A stretch of DNA of 43,247 nucleotides from Methanobrevibacter sp. (GCF_030539875.1 NZ_JAUNXI010000016.1:1-43247); one strand, 5' to 3'; numbered from the stretch's first letter, positions 26,218 to 37,350 are shown. A program made the numbers and translations. The notes: generated by a model not told the origin, from the sequence alone.

Positions 26218-26587
26218 TCAAGCACATATATCCATTAAGAGTTTTTGCCAAATAAAAAAAAATTAATTTTAAAAAATGCAAATAATTTCTATTGTAAAAT
26301 AAATAAAATCTTGCATGAAAAAATTGTCCTGCGGAAATTCTTAAATAAAAATTGAACTTGGCACCTAAATGGTTGGAAGAATTGTTTAGGTGTATTGTAT
26401 TTTATTTTTGATTCATTGTACTTTTTCAGATAATGCCAGATTACATCGGGATTCAAAATTTAGTTCGTTTATCTGATTTTAATTCAAACTATAAAAGACC
26501 ATTTATACAGGATATTTTCTAAAATCGCCCTTTCTATCAGCCGATAAAAAAAAAAAAAGATTACAGCTAAAATTTAAAAAAGAGGGC
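26218..26587. other. Spacer between rubredoxin and uvrA with a hairpin
   Basis: This 370-nt region separates convergent rubredoxin and uvrA. A hairpin CACCTAAA (26362-26369) / TTTAGGTG (26385-26392), with a 15-nt loop, is the only structure of note; it may be a weak terminator of rubredoxin or part of an unrecognised RNA. The rest is AT-rich with an A13 run near 26550. No ORF of interest was seen. Confidence 0.35.
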
Positions 26588-26600
26588 TTATTTTCCCTCT
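26575..26600 (-). terminator. uvrA terminator overlapping the stop codon
   Basis: On the minus strand AGAGGG, 8-nt loop containing the uvrA TAA stop, CCCTCT, then TTTTTT. The stem is 6 bp and GC-rich relative to the surroundings, and is followed by a T-run as in an intrinsic-style terminator. Confidence 0.6.
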
Positions 26601-29470
26601 ATTAATTGTTTGGCATATGGAGTAATATTCTCATTTAACATTTTCTCCAAGAACTGGCCAGTATAAGTTCCGGCTTTGGCAACCTCTTCGGGAGTTCCTG
26701 TAGCTATTACCTGACCTCCACCGTCACCGCCTTCAGGACCCAAGTCAATAATGTGGTCTGCAGTTTTAATAACATCCAGATTATGTTCAATGACAACAAC
26801 AGTATTGCCCACATCAGTTAATCTGGCCAAAACATCAAGTAATTTCTTAATGTCTTCAAAATGAAGACCAGTGGTCGGTTCATCCAAAATATATAAAGTT
26901 TTGCCTGTGCTGGTTCTAGATAACTCTTTAGCCAATTTGATTCTTTGAGCTTCCCCACCAGACAATGTTGTTGCAGATTGGCCGATTTTCATATAGCCCA
27001 AACCGACATCATATAAAGTTTGAAGCTTTTTAGTGATTTTTGGAATGTTTTCAAAGAACTCCAAAGCTTCTTCAACAGTCATTTCCAAGACCTCATAGAT
27101 ATTTTTGCCTTTGTATCTGATATCCAAGGTCTCTTCATTGTATCTTTTACCGCTGCAAACTTCACACGGAACATATACATCCGCTAAAAAGTGCATTTCA
27201 ATCTGAACAATACCGTCACCGGAACATGCTTCACATCTTCCCCCCTTAACATTGAAAGAGAACCTTCCGGGTTTGTAGCCTCTTGCTTTAGCTTCAGGAG
27301 TGTTAGCAAATAAATCGCGAATATCGGTAAATACGCCGGTATATGTTGCAGGATTTGAACGTGGAGTTCTGCCGATTGGTTTTTGGTCAATGGCAATAAC
27401 CTTGTCAATAGCCTCCAATCCTTCAATCTCCTCATATTTACCTGCAAAGGTGAATTTTTTGGCTAATTTTTCTTTAACACCCTTGTATAATATTTCATTG
27501 ATTAAACTGCTTTTGCCAGAACCGCTGACGCCGGTAACGCAGGTGAATTTACCCAATGGAATTTCAACATCAATTTCTTTAAGGTTGTTTTGAGCAGCTC
27601 CGATTATCTTTATAAACTTGCCGTTTCCATCTCTTCTCTTGTCAGGAATATCAATTTTTTTAACCCTTGAGATATACTGGCCGGTGACTGAGTCGGGATT
27701 GTCCATAATATCGCCGGGAGTTCCCTGAGCAACAACCTTGCCTCCATATTCACCTGCCCCAGGACCAATATCCACAACATAATCTGCTGCTAAAATAGTT
27801 TCTTCATCGTGTTCTACAACAACAAGAGTATTTCCCAAATCCTTAAGTCTTTTGAGAGCCTCAATAAGTTTTTTATTGTCTCTCTGGTGAAGTCCTATAC
27901 TTGGCTCATCAAGAATGTATAATACACCAACAAGCCCTGATCCGATTTGAGTTGCCAGTCTAATCCTTTGAGCCTCCCCACCGGACAGAGTACCGGAAGA
28001 TCTTGACATTGATAAATAATCAAGTCCGACCTCAACTAAAAAGCTTAAACGTTCATTGATTTCTTTTAGAATTTCTTTTGCAATGAAATTCTCCCTTTCA
28101 GTCAATTCCAGATTCTGGAAAAATTGATATGAATCTTTAATAGCCAGATCGCAGACATCAATGATAGATTTTCCGCCGACAGTAACAGCCAATACCTCAG
28201 GCCTAAGTCTTTTGCCTCCGCAAACATGACATTTTCTATCAGACATGAATTTGGACAGGTATTTTCTTGAATAGTTAGACTTGGTTTCTATGTATAGCCT
28301 TTCCATTCTTGGAATAACCCCTTCAAATTTACGGTTGACCATGTAGGATTTGTTTCTTCTTTGAAATGAAAACGGAATCTTATCATCACAGCCGTATAAA
28401 ATAGTATTCTGATGCTGCTTATCCAAATCCCTGAATGGGACATCCATACTGAAATTATAGTATTTGGAAACTGCTTCAAGCATCTGATAGTAATAATTCT
28501 CTTTTTTTGAAGATTTTGACCATGGCGCAATAGCTCCTTCATTTAATGTCAATGTCTTGTCAGGAACAATTAAGTCAGGGTCAATTTCCATTTTTGAACC
28601 GATACCGTTACATTCAGGGCAAGCCCCCTGAGGAGCGTTAAATGAAAACATTCTTGGAGTCAGCTCTTCAAAGTTAATTCCGCAATCAACACATGCAAAG
28701 TGCTCTGAATATTTCTTCTCATAATCACCGTCTTCACCTGTGAATAAAATTGTAATTAACCCATCAGAAAATTCGGCTGCAGTTTCAAGAGAGTCGGCCA
28801 GTCTTCTTTTAAAGTCCACATCCCTTCTGATTTTAAGTCTGTCCACTACAACATCAATGCTGTGCCTGTATGTTTTTGCAAGATCAATATCCTCTTCCAA
28901 ATCTCTGATTTCGCCATCAACACGGACTCTAACAAAACCTTTGTTTCTCAAATCCTGAAAAACATCCTTGTGCTGTCCCTTTTTATCCCTTACTACCGGA
29001 GACAATATTTGAATTTTAAGCTCTTCGCCTTCTTCTATAATTGAATCGGCAATCTGGCCAATGGTTTGCTGTGAGATTTCTTCTCCGCATTTTGGACAAT
29101 GGGGAATACCTATTCTTGCAAACAGTAATCGTAAGTAATCATAAATTTCTGTAATGGTTCCTACAGTTGATCTGGGGTTTTCCCTTGTTGTTTTCTGGTC
29201 GATTGAAATGGCAGGGGACAACCCTTCAATAGATTCCATTTCGGGCTTTTTCATCTGACCTAAAAATTGTCTAGCATAAGCTGATAGTGACTCGACATAC
29301 CTACGCTGTCCTTCAGCATAGAGAGTATCAAATGCTAATGAGGACTTACCAGACCCGCTGATACCTGTAATTACAATAAATTCATCACGAGGAACACTTA
29401 CATCAATATTTTGCAGATTGTGCTCACGTGCGCCCCTGATGATAATCTCTTTTTTAAAATCTTTTGTCAT
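26588..29470 (-). CDS. uvrA: Excinuclease ABC subunit A
   Basis: UvrA is the damage-sensing ATPase of bacterial-type nucleotide excision repair. The 960-residue protein has two ABC halves: the first Walker [20 protein letters not shown] (about residue 35), the second [18 protein letters not shown] (about 650), and two LSGGEAQRI signatures. Its zinc fingers include [10 protein letters not shown]...CPECNG and CEACSGDG...CEVCSGK. It recruits UvrB, encoded 154 nt upstream. The archaeal UvrABC genes are understood to be of bacterial origin. uvrC is not in the window. AGGAG precedes ATG 29470. Confidence 0.96.
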   Translation of the reverse strand: MTKDFKKEIIIRGAREHNLQNIDVSVPRDEFIVITGISGSGKSSLAFDTLYAEGQRRYVESLSAYARQFLGQMKKPEMESIEGLSPAISIDQKTTRENPRSTVGTITEIYDYLRLLFARIGIPHCPKCGEEISQQTIGQIADSIIEEGEELKIQILSPVVRDKKGQHKDVFQDLRNKGFVRVRVDGEIRDLEEDIDLAKTYRHSIDVVVDRLKIRRDVDFKRRLADSLETAAEFSDGLITILFTGEDGDYEKKYSEHFACVDCGINFEELTPRMFSFNAPQGACPECNGIGSKMEIDPDLIVPDKTLTLNEGAIAPWSKSSKKENYYYQMLEAVSKYYNFSMDVPFRDLDKQHQNTILYGCDDKIPFSFQRRNKSYMVNRKFEGVIPRMERLYIETKSNYSRKYLSKFMSDRKCHVCGGKRLRPEVLAVTVGGKSIIDVCDLAIKDSYQFFQNLELTERENFIAKEILKEINERLSFLVEVGLDYLSMSRSSGTLSGGEAQRIRLATQIGSGLVGVLYILDEPSIGLHQRDNKKLIEALKRLKDLGNTLVVVEHDEETILAADYVVDIGPGAGEYGGKVVAQGTPGDIMDNPDSVTGQYISRVKKIDIPDKRRDGNGKFIKIIGAAQNNLKEIDVEIPLGKFTCVTGVSGSGKSSLINEILYKGVKEKLAKKFTFAGKYEEIEGLEAIDKVIAIDQKPIGRTPRSNPATYTGVFTDIRDLFANTPEAKARGYKPGRFSFNVKGGRCEACSGDGIVQIEMHFLADVYVPCEVCSGKRYNEETLDIRYKGKNIYEVLEMTVEEALEFFENIPKITKKLQTLYDVGLGYMKIGQSATTLSGGEAQRIKLAKELSRTSTGKTLYILDEPTTGLHFEDIKKLLDVLARLTDVGNTVVVIEHNLDVIKTADHIIDLGPEGGDGGGQVIATGTPEEVAKAGTYTGQFLEKMLNENITPYAKQLIEGK

Positions 29471-29525
29471 AATAAACTCCTAAAATTAGCTATATAATCA
29501 TTGGAACTAACTTACATATAAACAC

Positions 29526-29544
29526 TTTCAGAGAGCATCTGAAA
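29526..29544. repeat. Inverted repeat between uvrB and uvrA
   Basis: TTTCAGA, 5-nt spacer, TCTGAAA (perfect 7-bp arms). On the minus strand it lies between uvrB and uvrA and directly precedes a TATA-like TTTATATG. It could be an operator of the uvrA promoter or a uvrB terminator. No known archaeal SOS-like operator is claimed. Confidence 0.4.
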
Positions 29545-29624
29545 AGTAAAAAAATAGTGCACAAAATCACAAAAGCATTATCATTTGATGGTGATTTGAT
29601 GGAATTATAAGAATTATCCAATCC

Positions 29625-31589
29625 TTATTTATCCATCCCTTTTAATGCATAAAGCTTGTTTCTTAAATCAGCCGCCCTTTCAAAGTCAAGTCTTGCAGCC
29701 GCCTCTTTCATATCTTTTTCCAAATCTTTGATAAGGAGGCGAAGTTCATCTTTAGGCATTTTTTCAATTTTTGCACCGGTGACTTTGTATTTCTCATCTT
29801 CTTCGGCTAATTTTTCTTTTAATGTTCTTTGAGTGGATTTTGGAGTGATTCCATTGACTTCATTATATTTCATTTGAATTTTACGCCTTTTAACAGTAGT
29901 ATCATAGGCATTTTTAACAGAATCAGTCATTTCATCTGCATACATAACCACCCGGCCGTTAACATTTCTTGCCGCCCGTCCGATAGTCTGTATTAATGAA
30001 GTTTCGTTTCTTAAAAATCCTTCCTTATCGGCATCCAAAATGGCCACTAGAGAAACTTCAGGCAAATCCAAACCTTCCCTTAAAAGGTTAACACCAACCA
30101 ATACATCAAATTTGCCTCTCCTCAAATCATCGACAATCTCAATTCTTTCCAATGTGTCGATTTCCGAGTGCATATACCTTACTTTAACACCAATTCTTGC
30201 ATAATAATCTGTTAAATCTTCAGCCATTCTCTTGGTTAAAGTAGTAACCAGAATTCTTTCATCCTTTTCGACTGTTTTTCTGACTTCCTTAAGCAAATCG
30301 TCAACCTGACCTTTGGCGGGCCTGATTAACACTTCCGGATCAACAAGTCCTGTTGGCCGTATAATCTGCTCAACGACATTTTTTGATTTTGCAATTTCAT
30401 ACTGGGAAGGTGTTGCTGAGACATATAAAACCTGACTGACAGTAGATTCAAATTCGTCAAATCTTAAAGGACGGTTTTCTTTAGCTGAAGGCAGTCTGAA
30501 ACCGTATTCCACCAAAGTTTCCTTACGTGCACGGTCGCCGTTATACATTCCTCTAATCTGAGGTACGGTAACGTGAGATTCATCAATGATTGTTAAAAAA
30601 TCATCAGGGAAATATTCCAAAAGGGAATAAGGCTTATCTCCCCATTTACGTCCTGACAGATGCATGGAATAATTTTCTATTCCTGAACAGTATCCCATTT
30701 CCTTAAGCATTTCAATATCAAAACGGGTTCTTTGCTCAAGTCTTTGAGCTTCCAATAGCTTACCCATTGAGTTCAGCTCAGAAAGCCTGTCGTCAAGTTC
30801 GCTTGTAATATTCGAAATAGCCACATCCATCTTATCCTGACCAACTACAAAGTGTTTTGCAGGGAAAATCATGTACCTGTTAAGCGATTCCTGTTTTTTT
30901 CCTGTGACCTTGTCGATTATGCTGATGGCATCTATTTCATCCCCAAATAGCTCAATTCTAATTGGCGGAGTTCCATGAACAGGGTTTATTTCAATTACGT
31001 CTCCGCGAACCCTGAACTGACCACGGGCAAATTCAATATCATTGCGTTCATATTGCATAAAAACAAGACGTGCCAGAATTTCAGATCGGTCATAAATATC
31101 CCCAACAGATATGCCGAAAGCGAATTCCCCATAATCTTCAGGCGAACCGATGCCGTAAATACAGCTCACACTGCTTACAACAATAACATCATCTCTTGAC
31201 AGCAATGACTGAGTGGCTGAGTGCCTCATAATATCAATATCATCGTTTATTGAGGCTTCCTTATCAATAAAGGTGTCTGTTCTTGGCACATAAGCTTCAG
31301 GCTGATAATAATCGTAATAGCTGACAAAGTACTCTACTGCATTATCAGGAAAAAATTCTTTAAATTCCTCATAGAGCTGAGCGGCCAGGGTTTTGTTATG
31401 TGAAATAACAAGAGTGGGTTTTTGAACCTTTTCAATAACATTTGCCATTGTAAAGGTTTTGCCTGAACCCGTTACTCCCAGAAGTGTCTGTTCCTTTACT
31501 CCGTTATTTATGCCTTCAACTAATGAATTAATGGCTTTTGGTTGATCACCTAATGGCTTGTAAGGTGATTTTAACTTGAATTCCTTCAT
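29625..31589 (-). CDS. uvrB: Excinuclease ABC subunit B
   Basis: UvrB is the helicase-like damage verifier loaded by UvrA. The 654-residue protein has Walker [17 protein letters not shown] (about residue 40), the beta-hairpin tip [20 protein letters not shown] (about 95), DESH (about 335), [12 protein letters not shown], and helicase motif [11 protein letters not shown]. The C-terminal UVR domain ([20 protein letters not shown]) binds UvrC. Length is as in bacteria. It lies 6 nt after a 96-residue unknown gene and 35 nt from its start codon to the prs group, indicating an operon with prs. Confidence 0.96.
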   Translation of the reverse strand: MKEFKLKSPYKPLGDQPKAINSLVEGINNGVKEQTLLGVTGSGKTFTMANVIEKVQKPTLVISHNKTLAAQLYEEFKEFFPDNAVEYFVSYYDYYQPEAYVPRTDTFIDKEASINDDIDIMRHSATQSLLSRDDVIVVSSVSCIYGIGSPEDYGEFAFGISVGDIYDRSEILARLVFMQYERNDIEFARGQFRVRGDVIEINPVHGTPPIRIELFGDEIDAISIIDKVTGKKQESLNRYMIFPAKHFVVGQDKMDVAISNITSELDDRLSELNSMGKLLEAQRLEQRTRFDIEMLKEMGYCSGIENYSMHLSGRKWGDKPYSLLEYFPDDFLTIIDESHVTVPQIRGMYNGDRARKETLVEYGFRLPSAKENRPLRFDEFESTVSQVLYVSATPSQYEIAKSKNVVEQIIRPTGLVDPEVLIRPAKGQVDDLLKEVRKTVEKDERILVTTLTKRMAEDLTDYYARIGVKVRYMHSEIDTLERIEIVDDLRRGKFDVLVGVNLLREGLDLPEVSLVAILDADKEGFLRNETSLIQTIGRAARNVNGRVVMYADEMTDSVKNAYDTTVKRRKIQMKYNEVNGITPKSTQRTLKEKLAEEDEKYKVTGAKIEKMPKDELRLLIKDLEKDMKEAAARLDFERAADLRNKLYALKGMDK

Positions 31590-31595
31590 AAATAT

Positions 31596-31886
31596 CTATT
31601 TGTCAATGGAAATATTAAAGCTAATATGAATATAGCTTGGAGCGCAGCACGGAACTACTTTTTCAACCCTTATTGACAATTCACCATAGCTTTTAATTTC
31701 ATTTTCCAGATCCTTTTTGACATCCCCTGCACGTTCTTCGTTGTAAACTCTAAGAGACCCTAAAAAGACTGTTTTATCAGCCATATTCATTATGGAAACA
31801 CTATCAACAATTTCGGGTTCGGCATATTTGGCCAGGATATTATTAGACCTGTCGATTAATTCGCCCCTTATTTTCTGTTTATCCAT
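31596..31886 (-). CDS. Small protein of unknown function in the prs-uvrB operon
   Basis: I do not recognise this 96-residue soluble protein. It has an alternating strand/helix pattern, a VFLGSLRVYNEERAGDVKKD helix start and a VEKVVPCCAPSYIHIS segment with paired Cys. Its start lies 2 nt before the prs stop and its stop 6 nt before uvrB, so it is translated within the same message. A small DNA- or nucleotide-related accessory role is only a guess. Confidence 0.75.
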   Translation of the reverse strand: MDKQKIRGELIDRSNNILAKYAEPEIVDSVSIMNMADKTVFLGSLRVYNEERAGDVKKDLENEIKSYGELSIRVEKVVPCCAPSYIHISFNISIDK

Positions 31887-31888
31887 TT

Positions 31889-32803
31889 TTAATCCCTCAA
31901 TGCATCCGCTATACTTTTAGCAAGTGACACACGTGAAGTGTCAGAAGACAAGGAATTTGTTCCAATTATTTTACCTGCTCCGGCAGCATAAATCCTGGTA
32001 GCTCCATTATTGGCCAATATTGGATGCACGCAGCACACGTCAACTGATTCTGCCCCATATTGCTTCAAGATTTTAATTGCATTAACAATTGTTCCGCCGG
32101 TGGCAATAATATCATCAACGATAATGGCATGCATGCCTTTTACAGAGTCAACGTTAACAGTATTATCACTTTCACTATCGCATCTCACATCAACAATTTT
32201 AGTTTCAACCTTATCAGGTCCTAAACGGACTTTTGTCAAATATGTGCAGTCGCATCCGATAATTTCTGATATTTCCTGTGCAAATCCATAAGCTCCCTTA
32301 TCCGGTGCGATGATAAAGGGTTTATCATCTCCTTTCTTAAAGAATTTCTTATCCAAATATTCGGCAATGGCAGGCATTGCAGATACGTTCCTTGCAGGAA
32401 TGTCAAAAAAGTCCAAAACACATTCTTCATGAATATTGAATGTGATAAACTCATCGGCACCTGCTGATTGGATTAGTTCACAGACAATTTTTGCCGAAAC
32501 TGTTTCACCGGGATTGAAACGCTTTTCCTGTCTTGCATAACCCATGTATGGAACCACTACCCTTATTTTTTTAGCACCTAAATCCTTAAGATTGGCTATC
32601 ATAAACAGCAATTCCATCAGATTTTCGTCCTGAGGATATCCTGTTGACTGAATAACAGTAACTTCCTCATCAATCGGACCGTCAACTCTCAAATATCTTT
32701 CACCATCTGGAAACTTTTTAGTTTCTACATAACATAATTCTTCTCCAAGTTCACATGCAACATGTGCAGCTAAATCTTGTGAAGATGAACCGCCTATAAT
32801 CAC
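31889..32803 (-). CDS. prs: Ribose-phosphate diphosphokinase (PRPP synthase)
   Basis: Prs makes PRPP from ribose 5-phosphate and ATP for nucleotide, histidine and tetrahydromethanopterin precursors. The 304-residue protein has the flexible loop and dimer features YMGYARQEKRFNPGE (about residue 90) and the PRPP-binding DDIIATGGTIVNAIKIL (about 215). Start is GTG at 32803, with GGTGAT just upstream. The archaeal form often differs in oligomer and allosteric control from bacterial Prs. It is first in the operon with the 96-residue protein and uvrB. Confidence 0.94.
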   Translation of the reverse strand: MIIGGSSSQDLAAHVACELGEELCYVETKKFPDGERYLRVDGPIDEEVTVIQSTGYPQDENLMELLFMIANLKDLGAKKIRVVVPYMGYARQEKRFNPGETVSAKIVCELIQSAGADEFITFNIHEECVLDFFDIPARNVSAMPAIAEYLDKKFFKKGDDKPFIIAPDKGAYGFAQEISEIIGCDCTYLTKVRLGPDKVETKIVDVRCDSESDNTVNVDSVKGMHAIIVDDIIATGGTIVNAIKILKQYGAESVDVCCVHPILANNGATRIYAAGAGKIIGTNSLSSDTSRVSLAKSIADALRD

Positions 32804-32894
32804 AATATCACCAAAATTTTATATGAGATTATCTTTGTCTTTTGTAATTAAAAAGGTTAAGTATTAATATTTAAAAGTAGTATAAAACTTAATC

Positions 32895-33407
32895 ATGAAA
32901 AAATTAAATGCAATACTAATAGCAATTGTATTGATTGTTGTTGTATTTTTAGCATCAACCATAGTTAGTCCGGTTCTTATGGTGGCTGAAGACTCAACAG
33001 AAGATGCCAGTATCGACATGGCAGCCACATTCAGTTTATCCGGCATTGAATGGGTTTATCCAGGAAATTCCATTAATGCAGAAGGGCAAACCCTGCACAA
33101 TGTCCACATAAACCATCCGGAAGATCCCTACGGCGCTGCCCGTGACATAATGACATATTCCTACGGCGTTACTCCCCACATCATTTGCAGCATAAACAAT
33201 GATGCTGCACAGGCCATTTTCGGCAGCAGTATCGTAGATGATATCCGCGCAAATGACGGATACAACGGTTATGCCGGCAATAGCCATGTTCAAGGAAGCA
33301 TGTCCAGAGGAGATGCTATTGGAACAGCAATAATGCAAGACGGAATAAACGTATTTCAAATCCCACTGCAAGTATTAATGGGGAACATTAAAATATTTAT
33401 TGTTTAA
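32895..33407 (+). CDS. Membrane-anchored or secreted protein of unknown function
   Basis: The 170-residue protein has an N-terminal hydrophobic helix (about residues 6-28, after MKK) acting as a signal anchor or signal peptide; the rest is predicted outside. Motifs seen include HINHPEDPYGAARDIMTY and a Gly/Asn/Tyr-rich DGYNGYAGNSHVQGSMSRGD. No family is recognised. A TATA-like TATTTAAAAG lies about 23 nt before the ATG, so the message is probably leaderless. It is divergent from prs and convergent with a zinc-ribbon membrane protein. Confidence 0.75.
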   Translation: MKKLNAILIAIVLIVVVFLASTIVSPVLMVAEDSTEDASIDMAATFSLSGIEWVYPGNSINAEGQTLHNVHINHPEDPYGAARDIMTYSYGVTPHIICSINNDAAQAIFGSSIVDDIRANDGYNGYAGNSHVQGSMSRGDAIGTAIMQDGINVFQIPLQVLMGNIKIFIV

Positions 33408-33426
33408 TCCCCACTTTCTGTTTTTT

Positions 33427-33795
33427 TTAATTCATCATTATATAAAATGAAAGAGAAACACCCGCAAGAGATATAGCCATCAAAATTAGTCCATGTTTTC
33501 TAAGGGCGGGATGCCTTGATTGTACTAAGAAAAAGGGCATGAAAAATCCGAAAAATGTAAACGTTGAAAAAATGGTGTTTTTATAAAATAAACCGAAAAC
33601 AGCTCCGCTCCAGGACAGAAATATGGTGGTGATATAAGCTGCAATCAATGCTTTTTTATTAACCTCTAACTCCTGAGGGGCGCAGACATAAATTTGTCTA
33701 GGCTCAAGACCTTCAACTAAAGCAGTGCCGCATTTGGCACAAAAATCGTACTCATCCTGATTTTCAAAACCGCAATTTTTACATAATCTTGTCAT
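33427..33795 (-). CDS. Zinc-ribbon membrane protein
   Basis: The 122-residue protein begins with a zinc ribbon (CKNCGFENQDEYDFCAKCG, Cys at about 5, 8, 19, 22). A short linker and about three hydrophobic helices (residues 48-66, 74-92, 100-118) follow. Such zinc-ribbon/TM proteins are common and poorly characterised in Methanobrevibacter. Function is unknown. Confidence 0.75.
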   Translation of the reverse strand: MTRLCKNCGFENQDEYDFCAKCGTALVEGLEPRQIYVCAPQELEVNKKALIAAYITTIFLSWSGAVFGLFYKNTIFSTFTFFGFFMPFFLVQSRHPALRKHGLILMAISLAGVSLSFYIMMN

Positions 33796-33901
33796 TATTA
33801 TAAAGTTAATATTTCTTTATATAAATTATTTTTCAACAGGCACATGATGCTTATTTAAAACAATATAAACATTTTAAATATAACACCACATAATACTAAA
33901 T

Positions 33902-34810
33902 ATGAAAGTTAAGGATGGAATTATCGGTCTGGTTGTAGGTGATGCGTTAGGAGTTCCGGTGGAGTTTGTATCAAGGCACATGCTTGAAAAAAACCCGGTA
34001 TTTACAATGATTGGCGGAGGAATTCATAACCAGCCACCCGGAACATGGTCGGATGACACTTCAATGACGATAGCTACAATGACAAGCATCATCAATAAAA
34101 AATCCATTGACTATACAGACATTATGGATGAGTTTATCGAATGGTTCAGAAATGACAAATACACTCAGGATGAACTTTTCGATATAGGAAACGGAACATT
34201 AGAAGCTCTGGAGAGATATGAATCCGGAATTCCTGCTGTTAGATGCGGCCCTGCAGGTGAGAGAAAAAACGGTAACGGCTCATTAATGAGAATTTTGCCT
34301 CTGGCCTATATTGACGGCATTGATTATGAAACTGTTGAAAATCTCTCTTGTCTGACTCACGCACATAAAAGATCAAGAATTGCCTGTGCGTTATACGTTG
34401 AAATTGCAAAATCCATAATCAATAAGGATGATTTGACTATAAGGGAACATGTGAAAAATGCATGTGCTGAAATCACTGACCATTACAAAGACAATGAGGA
34501 ACTCGCCCACTTCAAGAGAATTTTCGATGATGATTTCTCGTCAGGCGTTTCATCCAAAGGTTATGTAGTCTCCACTCTCGAAGCGGCCATATACTGTCTT
34601 GAAAGCACATCCAATTATAGGGATGCTGTTCTTAAAGCCGTGAATCTGGGTGAGGACAGCGATACTGTAGGTGCTGTATGCGGAGGACTTGCCGGAATTT
34701 ATTACGGTTTTGATGATATCCCTATAGACTGGATTGGAAAAATCCGAAAGGTTGAAGAGATTGTTGAATTATGTGAAAAATACGAGGTCGTATGTGATGA
34801 ATATTTATGA
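33902..34810 (+). CDS. ADP-ribosylglycohydrolase family protein (DraG-like)
   Basis: The 302-residue protein has the family motifs: GLVVGDALGVPVEF (residues 8-21), GTWSDDTSMTIATM (about 45-60), HAHKRSRIA (about 155) and GEDSDTVGAVCGGLAGIYYG near the C terminus. The Asp residues bind two Mg2+ in the catalytic centre that removes ADP-ribose from proteins or small molecules. A TATA-like TTTAAATA at 33873-33880 lies about 25 nt before the ATG, so the message is probably leaderless. The next gene overlaps its end by 14 nt. No ADP-ribosyltransferase gene is next to it. Confidence 0.92.
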   Translation: MKVKDGIIGLVVGDALGVPVEFVSRHMLEKNPVFTMIGGGIHNQPPGTWSDDTSMTIATMTSIINKKSIDYTDIMDEFIEWFRNDKYTQDELFDIGNGTLEALERYESGIPAVRCGPAGERKNGNGSLMRILPLAYIDGIDYETVENLSCLTHAHKRSRIACALYVEIAKSIINKDDLTIREHVKNACAEITDHYKDNEELAHFKRIFDDDFSSGVSSKGYVVSTLEAAIYCLESTSNYRDAVLKAVNLGEDSDTVGAVCGGLAGIYYGFDDIPIDWIGKIRKVEEIVELCEKYEVVCDEYL

Positions 34811-35279
34811 AACTATTAAAAATATCAGGGCTTCCTGCAATAATTATGCAGACCCAAATCTGCTATCATTTATCATCGGCGATGACAGCCGCATGGGGAC
34901 AAACAGCATATTAGAAATTAGGGGTTACGGTATTGAAGATGATGACAGTTATGAAGAAAGGCTTTTGAAAATCAGCAGACATGAAAACATATTTCTTCCT
35001 GTTGGAATGGTGGTATTTTTACCTATTTTAAATGAGTGCGATATTTTCTCAACAGAAGATTATCATTTAAAGCTTACAGATGAAGAATTCGATGCATACC
35101 ATGATTTGGAGGAAAAATTATTCGGCATTTTAATTAAAAAAGATTCAGATGAGTACGTCATCGGAAAAACAGACATCTGCAGCTGCAGTGTCGACGCATC
35201 ATTTGAAAAACTGGACAAAAGAGACTCTGAGTTTTACAATACAATAGAAAAAATAGTAAGAGAAAAAATAATAGATTAA
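34797..35279 (+). CDS. Protein of unknown function coupled to the ADP-ribosylglycohydrolase
   Basis: The start is ATG 34797, 14 nt inside the upstream gene; GAGGT lies 8 nt before it. The open frame continues upstream to 34734 but entirely within the DraG-like coding sequence. The 160-residue product is acidic and soluble (SFIIGDDSRMGTNSIL, KISRHENIFLPVGMVVFLP, a Cys-rich ICSCSV near residue 126). I do not recognise a family. The overlap implies translational coupling, so it may be a partner or substrate of the glycohydrolase; that is inference. Confidence 0.75.
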   Translation: MNIYETIKNIRASCNNYADPNLLSFIIGDDSRMGTNSILEIRGYGIEDDDSYEERLLKISRHENIFLPVGMVVFLPILNECDIFSTEDYHLKLTDEEFDAYHDLEEKLFGILIKKDSDEYVIGKTDICSCSVDASFEKLDKRDSEFYNTIEKIVREKIID

Positions 35280-35285
35280 TCCGAC

Positions 35286-37265
35286 TTAATGTGTAGCCGG
35301 ATTATTTAAAGAGGTCTGAGGAACTTTTTCAACAACTTTAGAACCGATATTCCTCATTTTTTCGATTAGTTTGTCTTTGGAAGAACCGCTGATTAAAATG
35401 TTTTCCAGAACATCACTTAAGGTTTCGGTTGGAATGATTTGAATCATGCCCTCATATTTTTTCTCAATCATGACATCTTTTAAGTTAGATTTTGGAATCA
35501 GTACTTTTTTCATTCCGGCTTCAGCAGCAGCTTCGATTTTGGCGGTTGCCCCTCCAATAGGCATTACATCACCACGGACATTAAGTGAACCTGTCAGCGC
35601 AACGGTCTGATCGATTGGAATCTCTTCAATAGCAGAAATAACTGCAGTTGCAATACTTACACTAGCAGAATCACCTTCCACACCGTCATAGGTCTGGATA
35701 AACTGAACGTGGATGTCATAATTTGAAATATCCTTATTGGTGTATTTTTTGATTAATGCACTTACATTCTGCACAGATTCGCTTGCGATTTCGCCTAACT
35801 TACCGGTAGCAATAATCTGTCCGCCTGTTTTAGATTGGGTAGGAGCAGCTTCTGCAGCGATAGGTGATACAATACCGCTTCTATCTCCGATAACGGCAAG
35901 ACCATTGATAAGACCAATCCTTCCTCCTTTGGCAGAAACCATACTGTAATCTTTTCTCTGCATGATTGACCTGTCGGCTATTTGCTGTTCAAGTGTTCTT
36001 GCGAATTTTTTGGCTTCGAAAACATGTTCGGCAGTTACAAGATTATCACCCTTTTCAATAGCCACATCACCTGCAGACCTGACAAGTCCACCGAGATCCC
36101 TTAATCTTAATGTCAGAGCATCCTGTTTTCCAGATCTTCTTTTTGCTTCCATGATGATTTCATCCAATGCATCAGGAGCAAAATGAGGGATTCTGCCATC
36201 GTTTTTAACTTCCTGAGCTACAAACTGAACTAGCTTTTCCCTATTTTCAGTAGTGTCCTCCATGTAATCTTTCATGAACACCTCATACCCGTATCCTCTG
36301 ATTCTGGACCTCATTGCAATGTGCATTCCCTCTAAAACCTGAAGGTTACCGGATGCTACAAGTACAAAATCACATGGCGCTGCCTGAGACCTTACCATTG
36401 CACCGCTTGAGTTTTCGCTTTGACCTGTAATTGCATACTGCTTTTCCTGCATTGCAGAGAGCAGTTCCTGCTGGGTTTTCATTGACATTGTACCGATTTC
36501 GTCAATGTATAAAACTCCCCGGTTAGCTTTGTGAATCATTCCTGCCTCTACACGTTCGTGTGCAGGAGTTCCAAGCCCTCCAGACTGGTATGGATCGTGG
36601 CGCACATCACCTAAAAGAGCACCTGCGTGGGCTCCTGTTGCATCCATAAACGGTGCAAATCTGGATTCCTGATTGTTGACCAAAAGCTTTGGAGACATTG
36701 AATTGGATTTCGGTTTAATCTGAAGTGTTATAAGCAATATCAATGCAGCTGCAATAATGGATTCAAGGACTCTTCCATACATAAATCCGATTACAAGAAC
36801 ACCACCAATTGCAAACATGGTAATTATTGTTTTTTTCTCTTCCTGACCTTTAGCAGAGCCTTTAGTGGCTTTTACTATCTTTTTACCTTCACCTGCAGGC
36901 ACTGTTCTTATCAATGGGTGATTGTTGTCCTCCATGTTTGGGTATACGAGGATATCCTGCAGAGTTTCATGAGGCAGAATCTGCGCCATTCCCTTAGCAA
37001 GCATGGATTTTCCAACACCAGGATCCCCAATAAGCAAAACATTTCTTCTCTGTTTTGCCGCTTTTTTAATTGTTTCTATGGACTCCTCATGTCCGATAAC
37101 CTGGTCGATTAGTAAAGGCGGAACATCAATATCCTGTGAACTTTTAATATTATCATAATTTAACATTGGTTTAGTTTCTTCGCCGTCATCTGATTTTTCT
37201 ACAACAGGCTCATCAACTACATTTTTAGGAGAATCATCTATTATGTTCTGTTCTTCAAGTTTCAT
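35286..37265 (-). CDS. lonB: Archaeal membrane-anchored Lon protease (LonB)
   Basis: LonB is the major ATP-dependent protease of the archaeal membrane. The 659-residue protein has an AAA+ domain (Walker [11 protein letters not shown], about residue 80), two membrane helices inserted after it (about residues 145-180), the second half of the AAA+ fold, and a C-terminal protease. The Ser-Lys dyad is in [13 protein letters not shown] (Ser) and [10 protein letters not shown] (Lys). GGGAGG lies 8 nt before ATG 37265. A TATA box with an upstream direct repeat (see separate entry) suggests regulation. It converges on the DraG-like pair with a 6-nt gap. Confidence 0.95.
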   Translation of the reverse strand: MKLEEQNIIDDSPKNVVDEPVVEKSDDGEETKPMLNYDNIKSSQDIDVPPLLIDQVIGHEESIETIKKAAKQRRNVLLIGDPGVGKSMLAKGMAQILPHETLQDILVYPNMEDNNHPLIRTVPAGEGKKIVKATKGSAKGQEEKKTIITMFAIGGVLVIGFMYGRVLESIIAAALILLITLQIKPKSNSMSPKLLVNNQESRFAPFMDATGAHAGALLGDVRHDPYQSGGLGTPAHERVEAGMIHKANRGVLYIDEIGTMSMKTQQELLSAMQEKQYAITGQSENSSGAMVRSQAAPCDFVLVASGNLQVLEGMHIAMRSRIRGYGYEVFMKDYMEDTTENREKLVQFVAQEVKNDGRIPHFAPDALDEIIMEAKRRSGKQDALTLRLRDLGGLVRSAGDVAIEKGDNLVTAEHVFEAKKFARTLEQQIADRSIMQRKDYSMVSAKGGRIGLINGLAVIGDRSGIVSPIAAEAAPTQSKTGGQIIATGKLGEIASESVQNVSALIKKYTNKDISNYDIHVQFIQTYDGVEGDSASVSIATAVISAIEEIPIDQTVALTGSLNVRGDVMPIGGATAKIEAAAEAGMKKVLIPKSNLKDVMIEKKYEGMIQIIPTETLSDVLENILISGSSKDKLIEKMRNIGSKVVEKVPQTSLNNPATH

Positions 37266-37350
37266 TAAACAAACCTCCCTTTCATAAATAAATTCATCAT
37301 TAAAAAGTTAAGTCAAATATACTATTTAAATATTATTTAAATCTACAAAA

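Noticed and set aside
26362-26392. Hairpin CACCTAAA/TTTAGGTG considered as a riboswitch or small RNA
   Set aside because: Only one 8-bp helix with a 15-nt loop is visible and no conserved core is recognised; it is reported only as part of the spacer.
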